DNA from: Verrucomicrobiota bacterium
GTDB taxonomy: Bacteria; Verrucomicrobiota; Verrucomicrobiia; Opitutales; UBA2995
Length of the DNA: 10,106 nt
Direction: 5' to 3'
Assembly (NCBI GenBank): GCA_027297085.1
Contig: JAPUIL010000522.1
Location: 1-10,106 of the forward strand
Under the pieces are notes generated by a model. That model searched no databases, was not told where the DNA came from, and saw only the letters and a list, made by a program, of their open reading frames with translations. Below, piece by piece: positions 1-6,857 of this stretch. Every line of letters begins with the position of its first letter. Within the stretch, counting starts at the first letter, position 1. The translations under genes and the position numbers were made by a program.

Positions 1-2
1 AA

Positions 3-1046
3 GAACACACAGCTGTTCCCATGGACGAATCCCATTGGACCGTAACATCCGAAGAATACCGATTTGAGGAATATCTTGGAGTTAAGAGTATTTTCCTGCC
101 AAGCGGCACGGCCCAGTTGAATGACGTGGTGTTCCACAATGGAGTATTCGAATTTGATATCGCATTCCCGAAAGGACGCGGATTTCCAGGGGTATTCCTC
201 AGGATTCAGGATGATAACAATGCCGAAGAGCTTTATGTCCGGCCCCATCAATCGGGAAATCCGGATGCCAATCAATATACCCCCTCCTTCAACCGAACCG
301 CCGGCTGGCAATTATACCATGGAGACGGTTATGGCAGTCCGGTAGAGTATAAGTATAACGCCTGGAACCATGTGAAGCTGGTGATCAGCGGCACAGTCGG
401 AGAAGTGTTTATCAACAACATGGATGAACCGCTTTTTCAAATCTATGAACTCAAGCACGGCGACAAACAAGGCCCCATAGCCATTAAGGGAAACGCCAAC
501 TCACACTTCGCTAATTTCTCGTATAGTTTGATGGATCATCCTGCCTTGAAACTTCCAATAAAAGAGCTTCCTGAAATGGAAGCTAACATCATCAGCAACT
601 ACTGGGTTTCAAGCGTGGTTGAAGACGCGGTTATCGAAGGAAAGACCTGGCTCAAAGCCAAAGAAATGCCTGAGCTTGCTTGGCACGAACCTACGGTTGA
701 GCATACGGGAACCATAAACATTGCCAAAAACATTGCCAGATCCGAAGGCCACAACACCGCCTTGGTAAAAGTCTCGATCACTTCGGACTCCGACCAAATT
801 AAACGCCTCGACTTTGGTTATAGCGATGAAGTGCTAGCCTACGTAAACGGCAAACTCGTTTACGGCGGTAACAACATCTTCAGAACCCGCGATTACCGCT
901 ACCTCGGAACCATCGGCTTTTTCGACTCCCTCTACCTGGACCTTAAGAAAGGTGACAACGAAATCCTCTTTGCCATCAAGGAAGGCTTCGGCGGCTGGGG
1001 AATGAAGGCCAGGATCGACGATAAAAGCGGTCTCAAATTCAAATAG
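3..1046 (+). CDS. Secreted-type two-domain beta-sandwich protein (LamG/DUF1080-like), 5' end outside window
   Basis: The frame is open to the left edge, and the first ATG (position 21) has no ribosome binding site. The true start, probably with a signal peptide, therefore most likely lies upstream. Residue numbers here count from that ATG. Residues about 1-172 look like a concanavalin A/LamG or DUF1080 jelly roll, with phrases such as VFLRIQDDNNAEELYVRPHQ, then WNHVKLVISG and VFINN, typical of laminin-G-like folds. Residues about 190-341 form a second beta-rich domain with YSDEVLAYVNGKLVY and a terminal GGWG-MKARI segment (from about 324), which resembles galactose-binding-like accessory domains. 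No catalytic motif is recognisable. By family resemblance it probably binds or processes glycans outside the cytoplasm, but the substrate is unknown. It is not obviously linked to the redox operon further right. The call of a real gene is firm; the functional label is tentative. Confidence 0.75.
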   Translation, partial: EHTAVPMDESHWTVTSEEYRFEEYLGVKSIFLPSGTAQLNDVVFHNGVFEFDIAFPKGRGFPGVFLRIQDDNNAEELYVRPHQSGNPDANQYTPSFNRTAGWQLYHGDGYGSPVEYKYNAWNHVKLVISGTVGEVFINNMDEPLFQIYELKHGDKQGPIAIKGNANSHFANFSYSLMDHPALKLPIKELPEMEANIISNYWVSSVVEDAVIEGKTWLKAKEMPELAWHEPTVEHTGTINIAKNIARSEGHNTALVKVSITSDSDQIKRLDFGYSDEVLAYVNGKLVYGGNNIFRTRDYRYLGTIGFFDSLYLDLKKGDNEILFAIKEGFGGWGMKARIDDKSGLKFK

Positions 1047-1090
1047 ATCTCTTCGCCTTTTTGAGTCTTGGGGGACACGAGGCGACAGCA

Positions 1091-1122
1091 GAATTTGCAG
1101 CTTGAACCGAGCAGCTGAATTC
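1091..1122. other. Imperfect inverted repeat (hairpin) downstream of the beta-sandwich gene
   Basis: The left arm GAATTTGCAGCT (1091-1102) pairs with the right arm AGCTGAATTC (1113-1122). This gives ten base pairs with a two-base bulge (TG) around a ten-base loop. It lies 45 bases after the stop codon at 1046 and 24 bases before the small broken ORF. No T-run follows it, so it is not a classical intrinsic terminator. It could act as a 3' mRNA-stabilising structure or a U-tract-independent terminator, or be chance. Confidence 0.4.
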
Positions 1123-1145
1123 CTGGATCCCATGTGCCGCCTTCA

Positions 1146-1326
1146 ATGAAATTTTTTCATAGTTTGCTTCACCGTAGCATTTGCCTTGGCCGGTCTTCTC
1201 GTCCTTAAGAATATTGATTCTAAGCCCAAAATCAGCGAGGACATCGAGTCCAGCTACGAAGAAGCAAAGCTCGAACTATCAGAAACCAAAACTGCGTATC
1301 AAAAACCCGGTTCACAAAACGTTTAA
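1146..1326 (+). pseudogene. Small single-pass membrane protein gene, frame broken at a T6 run
   Basis: ATG at 1146 starts MKF and then reaches TTTTTT (1152-1157). In the ATG frame the product soon loses sense and stops after 20 codons. If one T is skipped, the frame opens to TAA at 1324-1326 and gives a coherent 59-residue protein. This has a hydrophobic helix (FIVCFTVAFALAGLLVL, about residues 4-20) followed by a charged, helix-prone tail rich in Glu and Lys (SEDIESSYEEAKLELSETK). The second frame has no ATG of its own, and its first TTG (1186) would delete half the helix. The choices are an indel pseudogene, an assembly error at the homopolymer, or slippage-dependent expression. I do not recognise the family. 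The stop overlaps the stop of the convergent anti-sigma gene. Confidence 0.45.
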
Positions 1327-1655
1327 TTAGTTCTGCCATCAGATTCCCCTTGGAGACGGGCTTCGATAGCCTTGCGAATCTCCTTCTTAAATTCAGGTCT
1401 GATCTTATAAGATATATCGAATTGGGGTGCATCTGGAACGACCTTTAAAGTCTCGTTGACCCAGTCGAGCGTCTTGGCGTAATTCGAACATTCACGGCAA
1501 ACAAGCAAGTGCAGCCTATGTCCAAACCTCTGCCGACGGTTCATGTACAGGTGGCAAAGCGAGAGCCAGGATCTATGTGTGGCTTCCTCACAGTCGGGGA
1601 TTATGCGGAACATCATTTTACGCATTGTACCCATTTTAACATTACTGTTCTTCAT
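1323..1655 (-). CDS. Soluble zinc-finger anti-sigma factor (zf-HC2-like)
   Basis: This is the likely cognate inhibitor of the sigma factor encoded immediately upstream. The 110-residue protein carries C22 in an IPDCEEAT context and an H-x3-C-x2-C motif (H49, C53, C56, in HLLVCREC). Together these form the usual zinc ligands of the anti-sigma ZAS/zf-HC2 fold. No membrane segment follows, so it should act in the cytoplasm. Family knowledge suggests it sequesters sigma and that thiol oxidation or zinc loss may release it; this is not shown here. The start chosen is the ATG at 1655, which overlaps the sigma stop codon as TGATG and has AAGAGGG a few bases upstream. A TTG at 1658 is the alternative. 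Translational coupling supports the pair. The 3' end overlaps the stop of the convergent small ORF. Confidence 0.8.
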   Translation of the reverse strand: MKNSNVKMGTMRKMMFRIIPDCEEATHRSWLSLCHLYMNRRQRFGHRLHLLVCRECSNYAKTLDWVNETLKVVPDAPQFDISYKIRPEFKKEIRKAIEARLQGESDGRTN

Positions 1656-2191
1656 CAATCCCTCTTACTTTTAGGCCCAAATATGTCTGAAAGGCATTTG
1701 CGCAAAAATGAGCGAGCGCGGTGCATTAACACCCAGACATTGTTATCAGTTACGCCATGCTCTACCGCAATCTTGGTAGTCGACTGACCTTCGACCTCCT
1801 TTGCCCAAAAGATCTCCGCGGTTTTATTCGGGAGCTTTTCGAGGCAGGATACGACCACATCCCAAAACTCGGCACGCATCAGAGCTCGATCAGGAGAGAT
1901 ATTTCGCAAATCCTCTAATTTCGCCTCATCAAATTCGGATGATTCCAGTTCCACGAAACTTCGCTGCCGTTGCCGCGCGCTTTCGCGTAAGACGTTCTTC
2001 ATGATAGCTATCAGCCACGTCTTCAACGTACTTTTACCCTGGAAAGTATCAATCTTTCGCAACCCACGGAACAACGTCTCCTGAACCGTCTCCTCAGCCT
2101 CCTCACGGTTGCGCGTACGGAAGTAAGCAAAGCTGTAGAGCGCCTCGCCATAGATATCAATCCATTTGGAGGGATCAAGGTGAGTGGTCAT
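1655..2191 (-). CDS. ECF-family RNA polymerase sigma factor
   Basis: This 178-residue protein has the two-domain layout of sigma-70 group IV (ECF). Region 2 lies at about residues 14-76 and includes NREEAEETVQETLFRGLRK and the core- and -10-binding segment TLKTWLIAIMKNVLRE. Region 4 lies at about 104-168 and holds a helix-turn-helix (TTKIAVEHGVTDNNVWVLMHRARSFLRK). There is no long extra domain. It should direct transcription of a small regulon and probably its own operon. The ATG at 2191 has AAGG about five to eight bases upstream (AAGGTACGTATG). It is followed by the anti-sigma gene with a one-base overlap. It is transcribed away from the redox operon starting at 2708, so it is a candidate regulator of that operon, but I could not match an ECF promoter pair in the sequence. 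Confidence 0.92.
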   Translation of the reverse strand: MTTHLDPSKWIDIYGEALYSFAYFRTRNREEAEETVQETLFRGLRKIDTFQGKSTLKTWLIAIMKNVLRESARQRQRSFVELESSEFDEAKLEDLRNISPDRALMRAEFWDVVVSCLEKLPNKTAEIFWAKEVEGQSTTKIAVEHGVTDNNVWVLMHRARSFLRKCLSDIFGPKSKRD

Positions 2192-2707
2192 ACGTACCTT
2201 ATCTGGTCAAGGTTTGCCATAGTGCGGAAACACTAGAAAACCAGAGCCAAACATGTACCTCAAGTTTCTTTGCCGGTAGCTCTGGCATTGATATTATTCA
2301 ATCGATTTGGTCTTTCTTTAAGGCAGAATCATCAAGCCAGGATAATATTTCTTGTTCTCAACCGTGTTTCGAGGTCACTTTTTTTGAAGGGTGCGTTAAA
2401 TGGCTCAGGTGTCACGTTGAACACTTTTCCGGGAAGCACTGGAAGGATCCTTAACAGTAGGTCTTCCAAAACGCAGGTATTCCGGGGGATATGCGTCTTC
2501 GCCAAATATTTTTGTAAGGAATCAGGGTAAAAAATCACCACTCAGTGAGAATCTTCGCTAACAAAACAGATTAAATTCTATCAATTCGCTTTTGGCTCCA
2601 AGCCACCGCTCCAAAACAGCACAAACAACCCCATTGAATACAATCAGAATCTTCATCTAAAAGATAATTATTATTGCACGTTTCATCCTTCAAGATACCG
2701 TTTCTAC
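2192..2707. other. Divergent intergenic region with no convincing gene
   Basis: This region of about 516 bp lies between the sigma gene and the redox operon and should hold promoters in both directions. Visible structure is limited. There is a short hairpin TAGTG-CGGAAA-CACTA at 2220-2235. CCAGAGC (2241-2247) is repeated inverted as GCTCTGG (2279-2285). AGAATCTTC occurs directly repeated at 2548-2556 and 2646-2654. An AT-rich stretch from about 2630 to 2680 includes a -10-like GATAAT (2663-2668) without a good -35 partner at normal spacing. Overlapping ORFs of 86 aa (+, 2270-2530) and 69 aa (-, 2332-2541) have no recognisable domain and no ribosome binding site, and I do not call them genes. 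The 69-aa frame could be a decayed coding remnant. Confidence 0.5.
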
Positions 2708-4333
2708 ATGCGCCCGACCCAAATCAATATCTTCTCTGAACTCGAAATCAATAATCCCTCCCATGCCTTCGTCGAGAACGTGGATCTGGTCGTTACGCGT
2801 TACGGCGAATCGGAGGAGGAACTCTCCGTCTTGTACGGACGTTGTGCTCACCGGGGCGCGTTGCTCGCCGACGGCTATATTTCCGGAATGAATTTAATAT
2901 GCGGCGTCCACGATTGGGACTATCGCGTCGATACCGGCATCTCCGAGTATAACAATTCTGAGCAATTGCCTAAGTTCTCCTCCTGGGTGGAAGACGGCAA
3001 AGTGTTGGTCGATGCCGACGAAATCGCGGCTTGGGAGAATGAACATCCGCAACCGTTTGATCGCGAGGAATACCTTGGCAATTATGCCGACACGCATCCT
3101 GTCGCCGAGGAAGACAAGGTCGGCGAAATTCAACACCTCGCAAAATTCGGCCTGACAAAATGGGGGCACCACGGCTCGACCGCAGCAATGGGCGTTCCAC
3201 GGACAGACCTCCCTCGTTGGGATGACATCCAAATCCTGACTGCTCAGTTGCACAAGCTGCCGTTGTTCGATGACGCAGAAGTCGCCACCGAATTGGTCAT
3301 CGGCCCGAATGCGGAAAAACCGCTGAAGCTAAAGATTCCCCTCTTTGTTTCCGACATGTCCTTTGGAGCGCTCTCCGAAGAGGCGAAAGTTTCACTCGCA
3401 CGAGGAGCAGAGATGGCGGGCACCGGTATCTGCTCAGGCGAAGGGGGCATGCTTCCAGAGGAACAGGCAGAAAACAGCCGCTATTTTTATGAACTCGCCA
3501 GCGCCAAGTTCGGATACTCAGAAGATAAGTTGGCAAAGGTACAGGCCTTCCATTTCAAGGGTGGCCAAGGAGCAAAGACCGGCACAGGTGGACATTTACC
3601 CGGGGTGAAGGTTCAGGGTAAGATCGCTGAGGTGCGTGGTCTGGAACCGGGAACGACCGCCATTTCTCCCCCGCGATTTGCCGAATTCTCCACCGCCCAA
3701 GACTTCGCCGATTTCGGCGACCACGTCCGGCAACTCACCGGCGGCATCCCCATCGGTTTCAAAATGTCGGCCCAACACATCGAGAAGGACATCGACTTCG
3801 CATTGGAGGTAGGTGTCGACTACATCATCCTTGACGGTCGTGGGGGTGGCACAGGCGCCGCACCGACGATCTTCCGCAATCACATTTCCGTGCCAACCAT
3901 CCCCGCACTAGCACGAGCACGACGTCACCTCGACCGTTGTGAGGCACGCGGGATCACCCTGATTGCCACCGGCGGCCTGCGCACCGCACCCGATTTTGTA
4001 AAAGCCCTGGCCCTAGGCGCAGATGGTATTGCACTTTCAAACTCAGCCATGCAAGCGATCGGTTGTATCGCCATGAGAGCCTGCAGCAGCAACAATTGCC
4101 CGGTTGGTATCGCCACCCAAAATGAGGAGCTCCGCAAACGCCTTAACATCGCGTCTTCGGCAACCCGGTTAAAAAACTTTTTCGAGGCGAGCACCGACTT
4201 GATGAAACTTCTTTCCCGCGCCTGTGGTTACGACAGCTTTAGGAAATTTAATCCCGGTGATCTTTCCACCTACGACGAGAAGATAGCCCGATTGACTGGA
4301 ATCGCCTGGGCTGGCGGCGGTCAGCTCGACTGA
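2708..4333 (+). CDS. Rieske [2Fe-2S] domain fused to FMN/[3Fe-4S] glutamate-synthase domain
   Basis: This 541-residue oxidoreductase is probably cytoplasmic. Residues about 1-105 form a Rieske domain with ligands C46-x-H48 and C65-x2-H68; the second box is the unusual CGVHDWDY rather than CPWHG. Residues about 145-530 match the GltB FMN-binding barrel: LFVSDMSFGALSEEAK (about 212-227), FKGGQGAKTGTGGHLPG, the phosphate-binding GRGGGTGAAP (377-386), ATGGLR, and the [3Fe-4S] triad C453-x5-C459-x4-C464, followed by PVGIATQ. All key cofactor residues are present. The glutaminase (class II amidotransferase) domain of bacterial GltB is absent, and no GltD-type NADPH subunit is nearby. Ammonia, an amine or a glutamate-like substrate may be used directly, with electrons moving via the Rieske centre. 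Similar stand-alone domains occur in archaeal-type GltB and in the N-methylglutamate synthase subunit MgsC. It is first in the operon and has no clear Shine-Dalgarno sequence. The domain calls are firm; the substrate is unknown. Confidence 0.93.
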   Translation: MRPTQINIFSELEINNPSHAFVENVDLVVTRYGESEEELSVLYGRCAHRGALLADGYISGMNLICGVHDWDYRVDTGISEYNNSEQLPKFSSWVEDGKVLVDADEIAAWENEHPQPFDREEYLGNYADTHPVAEEDKVGEIQHLAKFGLTKWGHHGSTAAMGVPRTDLPRWDDIQILTAQLHKLPLFDDAEVATELVIGPNAEKPLKLKIPLFVSDMSFGALSEEAKVSLARGAEMAGTGICSGEGGMLPEEQAENSRYFYELASAKFGYSEDKLAKVQAFHFKGGQGAKTGTGGHLPGVKVQGKIAEVRGLEPGTTAISPPRFAEFSTAQDFADFGDHVRQLTGGIPIGFKMSAQHIEKDIDFALEVGVDYIILDGRGGGTGAAPTIFRNHISVPTIPALARARRHLDRCEARGITLIATGGLRTAPDFVKALALGADGIALSNSAMQAIGCIAMRACSSNNCPVGIATQNEELRKRLNIASSATRLKNFFEASTDLMKLLSRACGYDSFRKFNPGDLSTYDEKIARLTGIAWAGGGQLD

Positions 4334-4443
4334 CCGTTTGTTGCGAAATAATTTTCCCTAACCCTTCGTCGAATGGGCCTGCCAATATTACGCTCTATTG
4401 AGCAGATAAATCTGAAATCTTCCAATCAACTCACATCACCTCA
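4334..4443. other. 110-bp spacer inside the redox operon
   Basis: This is the longest gap between genes of the plus-strand cluster; the others are 20 bases or fewer or overlap. No terminator hairpin with a T-run is visible. An AATCTTC at 4416-4422 recalls the AGAATCTTC copies upstream of the first gene. It could contain an internal promoter for the thiamine-enzyme gene, but no convincing -35/-10 pair was found. There is no Shine-Dalgarno sequence before the ATG at 4444. Confidence 0.35.
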
Positions 4444-6432
4444 ATGACCGAAAAGAATAACAATCTCGTTTGGCATAAAATCCTCGAATCCGGTGAGCTT
4501 CCCGATGGCCGGGTTACCACGGCTTCGGTTGGCACACAAACATTCGCAGTATCCAATTTTCAAGGACAGTATGGAGCGCTCACGAATGCGTGCCCCCACC
4601 AGTCGGGACCGCTCGGTGAGGGCTCGATCGAAACCGGAGCTGAAGGCAGATGCTGGTTGCGTTGCCCCTGGCACGGTTGGGACTTTGATCCTATCACTGG
4701 CGAATCTCCCGGTGGGCATGGAGACCATTTAACCACGTTCCCGATCGAGGAGCGCGATGATGGTATCTACCTCGCTGTAGAAGAAGAAACTACCCGGGCG
4801 CGCAGCAACTCGGACGTCATGGCCGAAACCATGGTCAATTGGGGCATCAAACAAGTCTTCGGTATGGTAGGTCACTCCAACTTGGGTATGGCCGACGCAT
4901 TGCGCGTTCAGGAGGAAGCCGGCAACCTCAATTTCTACGGCGTTCGCCACGAGGGCGCGGCCGCATTCGCCTGCTCGGGCTACGCAAAACTCACTGGACG
5001 TCCAGCAGCTTGTTTCACCATCGCCGGACCCGGTGCAACCAATCTCATGACCGGACTCTACGATGCCAAAGTCGATCGGGCGCCGCTGCTGGCGATCACC
5101 GGCCAAGTCGACACCCAGGTGTTGGGACCCGGAGCATTTCAGGAGGTCGATCTCATTGGCGCTTTCAAAGACGTATCCGCCTTTAACCACACCGTTTATG
5201 CCGATTCGAAACATGGCGAGATAGTCAGCCTGGCGCTTAAGAACGCGTTACTCACGCGCAATCCCGTCACGCTTGTTTTGCCCAACGAGGTGCAGGAGAT
5301 GGAAAATGCGGAAGGCGAGGCGGGTTCCCCCGAGGGAAGAATCGCCGCGCTCGACATCGCTCCACCACAGTCGGTGCTCGACGATGCAGTGGCCAAGATC
5401 AAGGAGGCAAAACGCCCCATTCTGATCATCGGCCACGGAGCACGGTTCGACATGGACGCGATTATAAGCTTCGCCGAAAAACTCGATATCCCAGTGCTCA
5501 CAACTTTCAAAGCTAAAGGGTTGATCTCCGACAACCACCCCTTGGGTTGTGGCGTACTTGGGCGTTCGGGAACACCGATCGCCAGTTGGTTTATGAACGA
5601 GTGCGACCGTATCATCGCGGTGGGCGCCTCCTTCTCCAACCACACCGGCATCGCCAGTTACTATCCAATCATTCAGATCGATTTTGACCCAATGGCCCTT
5701 GGCAAATTTCACTCGGTTGAGCTACCGGTGCTGGGAGAAATAGGGCGAACGTTCGAGATGCTCCACGACGCCTTCCCGGAAAACATCGACCGCGGCAACA
5801 TGCGGGAGGAAGTAGCCGAACGCTGGAAGATTTGGCGAGAAGAGAAGGAAAGCCGCGTACAGGATGACTCGGGCAAAGGCATCAACGCCGCCTTGCTATT
5901 TGCCGCAATGACACGCCAGTGTCAGGACAATGCCATTATAGCCGTGGATGTCGGCAATAACACCTACTCCTTCGGACGCTATTTCGAGGCAAGTGGTGAC
6001 CAGGCAGTGCTGATGTCCGGTTACCTGGGCTCGATTGGTTTTGGCTACTCTGCTTCCATGGGCGCATGGGCGGCCACCCAGGAAGACGATCCAAAATTTA
6101 AAGACCGGCCCGTCTGGGTGGTGAGCGGCGACGGCGGTTTCGGGCAATATCTGGGCGAAGTTTTAACTGCGGTGAAGTATATCATGAACCTCACCCATGT
6201 CCTCATGCACAACGATGAGCTCGGCAAAATTTCCAAAGAACAACGCGCAGCCCATTTTGAGGTTTGGAAGACTGATCTTCACAACCCGAACTTCGCCGAA
6301 TACGTCAACCTTTGCGGTGGAAAGGGCATACGTGTTACGGATCCGGCAAAGCTCGATGAGGCGCTCGCCGAAGCACGCGATTACAACGGTCCGGCTACGG
6401 TTGAAGTAATGACCGACGCACTTCTGGTCTAA
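4444..6432 (+). CDS. Rieske [2Fe-2S] domain fused to thiamine-diphosphate enzyme (pyruvate oxidase/acetolactate synthase-like)
   Basis: This 662-residue fusion begins with a Rieske domain at about 5-115 (C50-x-H52 and C74-x2-H77 in NACPHQSGPL and RCPWHGWDF). A complete ThDP-enzyme body follows. The pyrimidine-binding domain (about 120-285) carries the activating glutamate E170 in GVRHEGAAAFACSGYAK, then IAGPGATNLMTGLYDAK. The central domain (about 310-445) is of the AHAS/PoxB type. The pyrophosphate-binding domain (about 480-655) has the GDG motif at 562-564 and closes with HND (589-591), which matches the expected GDG...N spacing. The body most resembles PoxB-like 2-oxo-acid oxidases. It is much longer than a plain PoxB/AHAS subunit only because of the Rieske extension, and I see no PoxB membrane-binding tail. 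I infer that it decarboxylates or transfers a 2-oxo acid unit and hands electrons to the Rieske cluster. Whether FAD is bound, and which substrate is used, cannot be read from the sequence. Confidence 0.93.
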   Translation: MTEKNNNLVWHKILESGELPDGRVTTASVGTQTFAVSNFQGQYGALTNACPHQSGPLGEGSIETGAEGRCWLRCPWHGWDFDPITGESPGGHGDHLTTFPIEERDDGIYLAVEEETTRARSNSDVMAETMVNWGIKQVFGMVGHSNLGMADALRVQEEAGNLNFYGVRHEGAAAFACSGYAKLTGRPAACFTIAGPGATNLMTGLYDAKVDRAPLLAITGQVDTQVLGPGAFQEVDLIGAFKDVSAFNHTVYADSKHGEIVSLALKNALLTRNPVTLVLPNEVQEMENAEGEAGSPEGRIAALDIAPPQSVLDDAVAKIKEAKRPILIIGHGARFDMDAIISFAEKLDIPVLTTFKAKGLISDNHPLGCGVLGRSGTPIASWFMNECDRIIAVGASFSNHTGIASYYPIIQIDFDPMALGKFHSVELPVLGEIGRTFEMLHDAFPENIDRGNMREEVAERWKIWREEKESRVQDDSGKGINAALLFAAMTRQCQDNAIIAVDVGNNTYSFGRYFEASGDQAVLMSGYLGSIGFGYSASMGAWAATQEDDPKFKDRPVWVVSGDGGFGQYLGEVLTAVKYIMNLTHVLMHNDELGKISKEQRAAHFEVWKTDLHNPNFAEYVNLCGGKGIRVTDPAKLDEALAEARDYNGPATVEVMTDALLV

Positions 6433-6434
6433 CC

Positions 6435-6686
6435 ATGATTACCATCATTCCACTTCTTCTCTTCCTACTCGGCATCTACCTGGCAATCGGTTTCGTTTTC
6501 GGAATCCTCTTTGCCTTTGCGGGCGCGAAGAGCATTGATCCCAGCGCGGCTGACGGCACATGGGGGTTTAAAATTCTAATCATCCCGGGCTGCGCTATTT
6601 TCTGGCCCTATCTTCTCAAGCGCTGGCTCAAAAAGTCACCGCCGCCCGAAGAATATTCCGCACACCGTCGAGCTGCAAAATCCTAG
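6435..6686 (+). CDS. Small two-helix inner-membrane protein
   Basis: This 83-residue protein starts two bases after the stop of the thiamine enzyme. It has two hydrophobic segments, at about residues 2-30 (LLLFLLGIYLAIGFVFGILF) and about 45-62 (FKILIIPGCAIFWPYLL). They are separated by a short polar loop (AKSIDPSAADGTWG), and the protein ends in a basic tail (KRWLKKS...HRRAAKS) that would sit in the cytoplasm. I recognise no named family. Its position between the soluble fusion enzymes and the haem-b membrane protein suggests a subunit, anchor or assembly factor of the same complex. There is no Shine-Dalgarno sequence; expression is probably coupled to the upstream gene. Confidence 0.8.
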   Translation: MITIIPLLLFLLGIYLAIGFVFGILFAFAGAKSIDPSAADGTWGFKILIIPGCAIFWPYLLKRWLKKSPPPEEYSAHRRAAKS

Positions 6687-6697
6687 TAAATAGTATC

Positions 6698-6853
6698 ATG
6701 CAACGCTTTCATCGCAACCGCCACCGTCTTGTCTGGACGATTCTCGCACCTGTTGTCCTCGTGATACTCATCCTGGCTATAATCAATCGTCCGGAGTGGC
6801 CGGAGATGGATTCACTGCCGGGTACTGAAACTAGTCAAGGATCCGGAAAGTAA
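6698..6853 (+). CDS. 51-aa single-pass membrane protein
   Basis: ATG at 6698 to TAA at 6851-6853 encodes 51 residues. A strongly basic N-terminus (MQRFHRNRHR) leads into one hydrophobic helix at about 11-29 (LVWTILAPVVLVILILAII). A short Pro/acid-rich tail follows (NRPEWPEMDSLPG) and would lie outside the membrane by the positive-inside rule. It lies 11 bases after the preceding gene and 4 bases before the next, filling the gap exactly, which argues that it is real despite its size. It carries no lipobox or metal motif. It is probably a small subunit or stabiliser of the adjacent ferric-reductase-like protein. The family is not recognised. Confidence 0.72.
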   Translation: MQRFHRNRHRLVWTILAPVVLVILILAIINRPEWPEMDSLPGTETSQGSGK

Positions 6854-6857
6854 CAGT

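Noticed and set aside
1053..1085. TCGCCT/AGGCGA pair after the first gene as an intrinsic terminator
   Set aside because: The stem is six base pairs around a loop of 21 with no T-run after it, so it is not a credible terminator.
1117..1131. GAATTC and GGATCC side by side, resembling a cloning polylinker
   Set aside because: Both are common six-base words and no other vector sequence surrounds them. The flanking DNA continues naturally, so chance is the simpler explanation.
2241..2285. CCAGAGC/GCTCTGG inverted repeat as a sigma-gene operator
   Set aside because: It is only seven bases with a 31-base gap and has no second copy elsewhere. This is too weak to call an operator.
2270..2541. Overlapping ORFs of 86 aa (+) and 69 aa (-) in the divergent spacer
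   Set aside because: Neither has a ribosome binding site, a recognisable domain or operon context. The 69-aa frame might be a coding remnant, but nothing in the sequence proves it.
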